DNA of 16,033 bases. Origin: an uncultured Myxococcales bacterium. Lineage in GTDB: Bacteria > Myxococcota_A > UBA9042. The stretch is from contig CAIXAA010000785.1 in NCBI GenBank assembly GCA_903917305.1, forward strand, positions 1-16,033. The letters are read 5' to 3'. Made by a program: the position numbers and the translations under genes. This document shows, piece after piece, positions 14,779 to 16,033 of the stretch (position 1 is its first letter; each line of letters begins with the position of its first letter). The notes below the pieces were generated by a model that did not search any database, had not been told where the DNA came from, and saw only the letters and a list, made by a program, of their open reading frames with translations.

Positions 14779-15650
14779 CCCTGCCGATCGTCCGCTCGCT
14801 CGCGGCGCTGCGCGATACGCACCTGCGGCTGCGGCGCGTGGCGCAGTACCTGCGCGAGGAAGACGCGGACGCGGCGGTGGCGGCCATCGACTTCGCGGCG
14901 CAGGACGTGCGCGACGAGCAGCTGCGCGCCTTCTACCTGACCGTGTTGCACCTCATTCTCTACGTGCGGCCGCGGCCGGCGCTGCCGGGCGGGCCGCTGC
15001 CGCCGCCGGATCACAAGTGGGTGCTGGGCGATCTGCGCGTGGCGACGCTGGCGGGGGCGGCGTCGCGGGCGCACCTGGCGCTGCCGGCGCGGTTGCTGCG
15101 CGAGGCGTTCCTGCCGCCGACGCCGCTGGACGCGATCCTGCCCAAGGTGCATCCGAGCATCGAGAAGATCACGCTGGGTCGCCGGCGGGAGCGCGCGCGC
15201 TTGCCTGCCCGCGATCAGTGGCTGCCGCTGCTGCTCGACACGACGCCCGCCGTCGTGCAGCTGCTGGGCGAGAACCCGCGCGTGACCCAGGCGCATGCCC
15301 TGGACATCGCGACGCTGCGGCCGACGCACGCGTATGCGTTGGAGGCGCTGCTGCTGTCGTTCCGCTGGCTGAGCGACGTCAAGATTGCCGAGGCGGTCGC
15401 GCGCAATCCCGCGGCGCCGGGGTGGCTGGCGCAGGGGCTGGAGCCGCTGCTGCCGCGGGCGCGCGCGCCGGCGATCGTGGACCTGGAGCCGCTTGTGCTG
15501 CAGCTGGATCTGCCCGAACCGGAGCCGGAACCCGAGCCGGAGCCGGAGCCGGAACCCGAACCGGAGCCGGAACCGGAGCCGGAGCCGGAGCCCGAACCGG
15601 AACCGGAGCCCGAGCCCGAGCCCGAACCGGAGCCCGTGCCGGATCCCTAG
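14775..15650 (+). CDS. Unrecognised protein with a (Pro-Glu)20 C-terminal tail
   Basis: 291 residues; I do not recognise a family. The first 240 or so residues are Leu/Ala/Arg-rich and predicted helical, with no signal peptide and no clear membrane segment. The region around 160-240 has a rhythm resembling HEAT-like helical pairs, which is a weak impression. The tail is 20 consecutive Pro-Glu dipeptides followed by Pro-Val-Pro-Asp-Pro; it would form an extended, highly acidic polyproline-type rod. The ATG overlaps the stop of the PEGA lipoprotein gene (ATGA), so the two are probably coupled and may act together. The stop codon shares a CTAG palindrome with the convergent gene. Confidence 0.7.
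   Translation: MTLPIVRSLAALRDTHLRLRRVAQYLREEDADAAVAAIDFAAQDVRDEQLRAFYLTVLHLILYVRPRPALPGGPLPPPDHKWVLGDLRVATLAGAASRAHLALPARLLREAFLPPTPLDAILPKVHPSIEKITLGRRRERARLPARDQWLPLLLDTTPAVVQLLGENPRVTQAHALDIATLRPTHAYALEALLLSFRWLSDVKIAEAVARNPAAPGWLAQGLEPLLPRARAPAIVDLEPLVLQLDLPEPEPEPEPEPEPEPEPEPEPEPEPEPEPEPEPEPEPEPEPVPDP
15513..15632 (+). repeat. 20 hexamer units of CC(C/G)GA(A/G) encoding Pro-Glu
   Basis: Both CCG/CCC and GAA/GAG codons alternate irregularly. The protein repeat is exact, while the DNA hexamer exists in four versions. Length change in steps of six bases would add or remove dipeptides without shifting the frame. Confidence 0.9.
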
Positions 15651-16033
15651 CGCTCTTCGCGGGTCACCGTGCGCAGCTCGCCGTCACCGTACAAGTCCAT
15701 GTAACCGCGCCGCAATCCGTAGCAGTGCCCGTCGTACATGCAGCCCTTGCAGGCCGTGCCGCGCACGAACTCGTCGGAATCGCACACGGCGTTCAACTCC
15801 GCAGGCTTGAACTTGCGTTGAATTTCCGGGGGTATCACGCACAGCGGGACGCCGCACATGGCTTCGAAGCCCAGGACCGGCACGCCGAGCCGCTCGCCCT
15901 CGCGCACCGCGGCAACCAGATCGGGCATCACGTCTTTGTACTGGGGAATCATTGACTTGTCTTTGGGGACCACGTCGCTCGACGCTGCCACCGGAGAAAC
16001 GTTGACCGGTACGCCCGGCCAGCGCTCGTGCAC
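15647..16033 (-). CDS. C-terminal part of a radical SAM/SPASM-like protein (5' end outside window)
   Basis: 128 residues are visible; the frame is open to the right edge, and the GTG at the edge is probably not the real start. Six cysteines (60, 65, 84, 95, 98, 104, counted from the edge) follow the spacing C-x4-C-x18-C-x10-C-x2-C-x5-C, ending in C-K-G-C and C-Y-G-L-R-R-G-Y. This resembles the cysteine-rich C-terminal auxiliary Fe-S (SPASM-type) region of radical SAM enzymes, which often ends with a Tyr-Gly-x-x-Glu-Leu motif (here Y-G-D-G-E-L, 115-120). The N-terminal CxxxCxxC core that would prove the assignment is not visible. The gene converges on the Pro-Glu tail gene and overlaps it by 4 bp. 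Confidence 0.6.
   Translation of the reverse strand: MHERWPGVPVNVSPVAASSDVVPKDKSMIPQYKDVMPDLVAAVREGERLGVPVLGFEAMCGVPLCVIPPEIQRKFKPAELNAVCDSDEFVRGTACKGCMYDGHCYGLRRGYMDLYGDGELRTVTREER

Overview
This is a high-GC window whose genes almost all use G/C-ending codons, so long open frames appear antisense to most real genes. The content suggests a Gram-negative, multicellular-type bacterium of the Myxococcota or a close deltaproteobacterial relative: cysteine-rich lipoproteins built of Dictyostelium-type CTDC repeats, EGF-like, C-type-lectin and fibrinogen-like domains, and a PEGA-domain lipoprotein. The lineage is an inference, because no marker gene is present.

Left third (1-7235, minus strand): a cell-surface locus read from right to left. 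It starts with a 666-residue lipoprotein combining CTDC repeats, a C-type lectin domain and a C-terminal fibrinogen-like domain. Next, with a 10-nt gap, comes a membrane-anchored SGNH-hydrolase-like protein with a helical-repeat C-terminal part, starting at TTG. After 246 bp comes a very large lipoprotein of 16 double CTDC units followed by EGF-like domains, cut by the left edge. All three are predicted to act outside the inner membrane. Adhesion, carbohydrate binding or prey/self recognition is a reasonable but unproven role.

Divergent intergenic region (7236-7488): GC-rich inverted repeats and five tandem GAACCC hexamers. Related hexamers also occur in two proline-rich coding segments in the right third.

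Middle and right (7489-15650, plus strand): eight closely packed genes. eutC (ethanolamine ammonia-lyase small subunit) overlaps eutL (microcompartment shell protein), followed by an RNase Z-like metallo-beta-lactamase-fold hydrolase. After 81 bp come an FAD/[4Fe-4S] subunit resembling the beta subunit of 4-hydroxybenzoyl-CoA reductase, an isopropylmalate/homocitrate-synthase-family enzyme, a membrane protein with an RCK-type nucleotide-binding domain on each side of two membrane segments, a PEGA-domain lipoprotein, and an unrecognised protein with a (Pro-Glu)20 tail. The enzymes look like isolated parts of larger systems: eutB, other shell genes and the alpha and gamma subunits of the reductase are not in the window.

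Right edge (15647-16033, minus strand): the C-terminal end of a cysteine-rich protein resembling a radical SAM/SPASM enzyme, convergent with and overlapping the preceding gene by 4 bp. No tRNA, rRNA, CRISPR array, transposase or convincing intrinsic terminator was seen.
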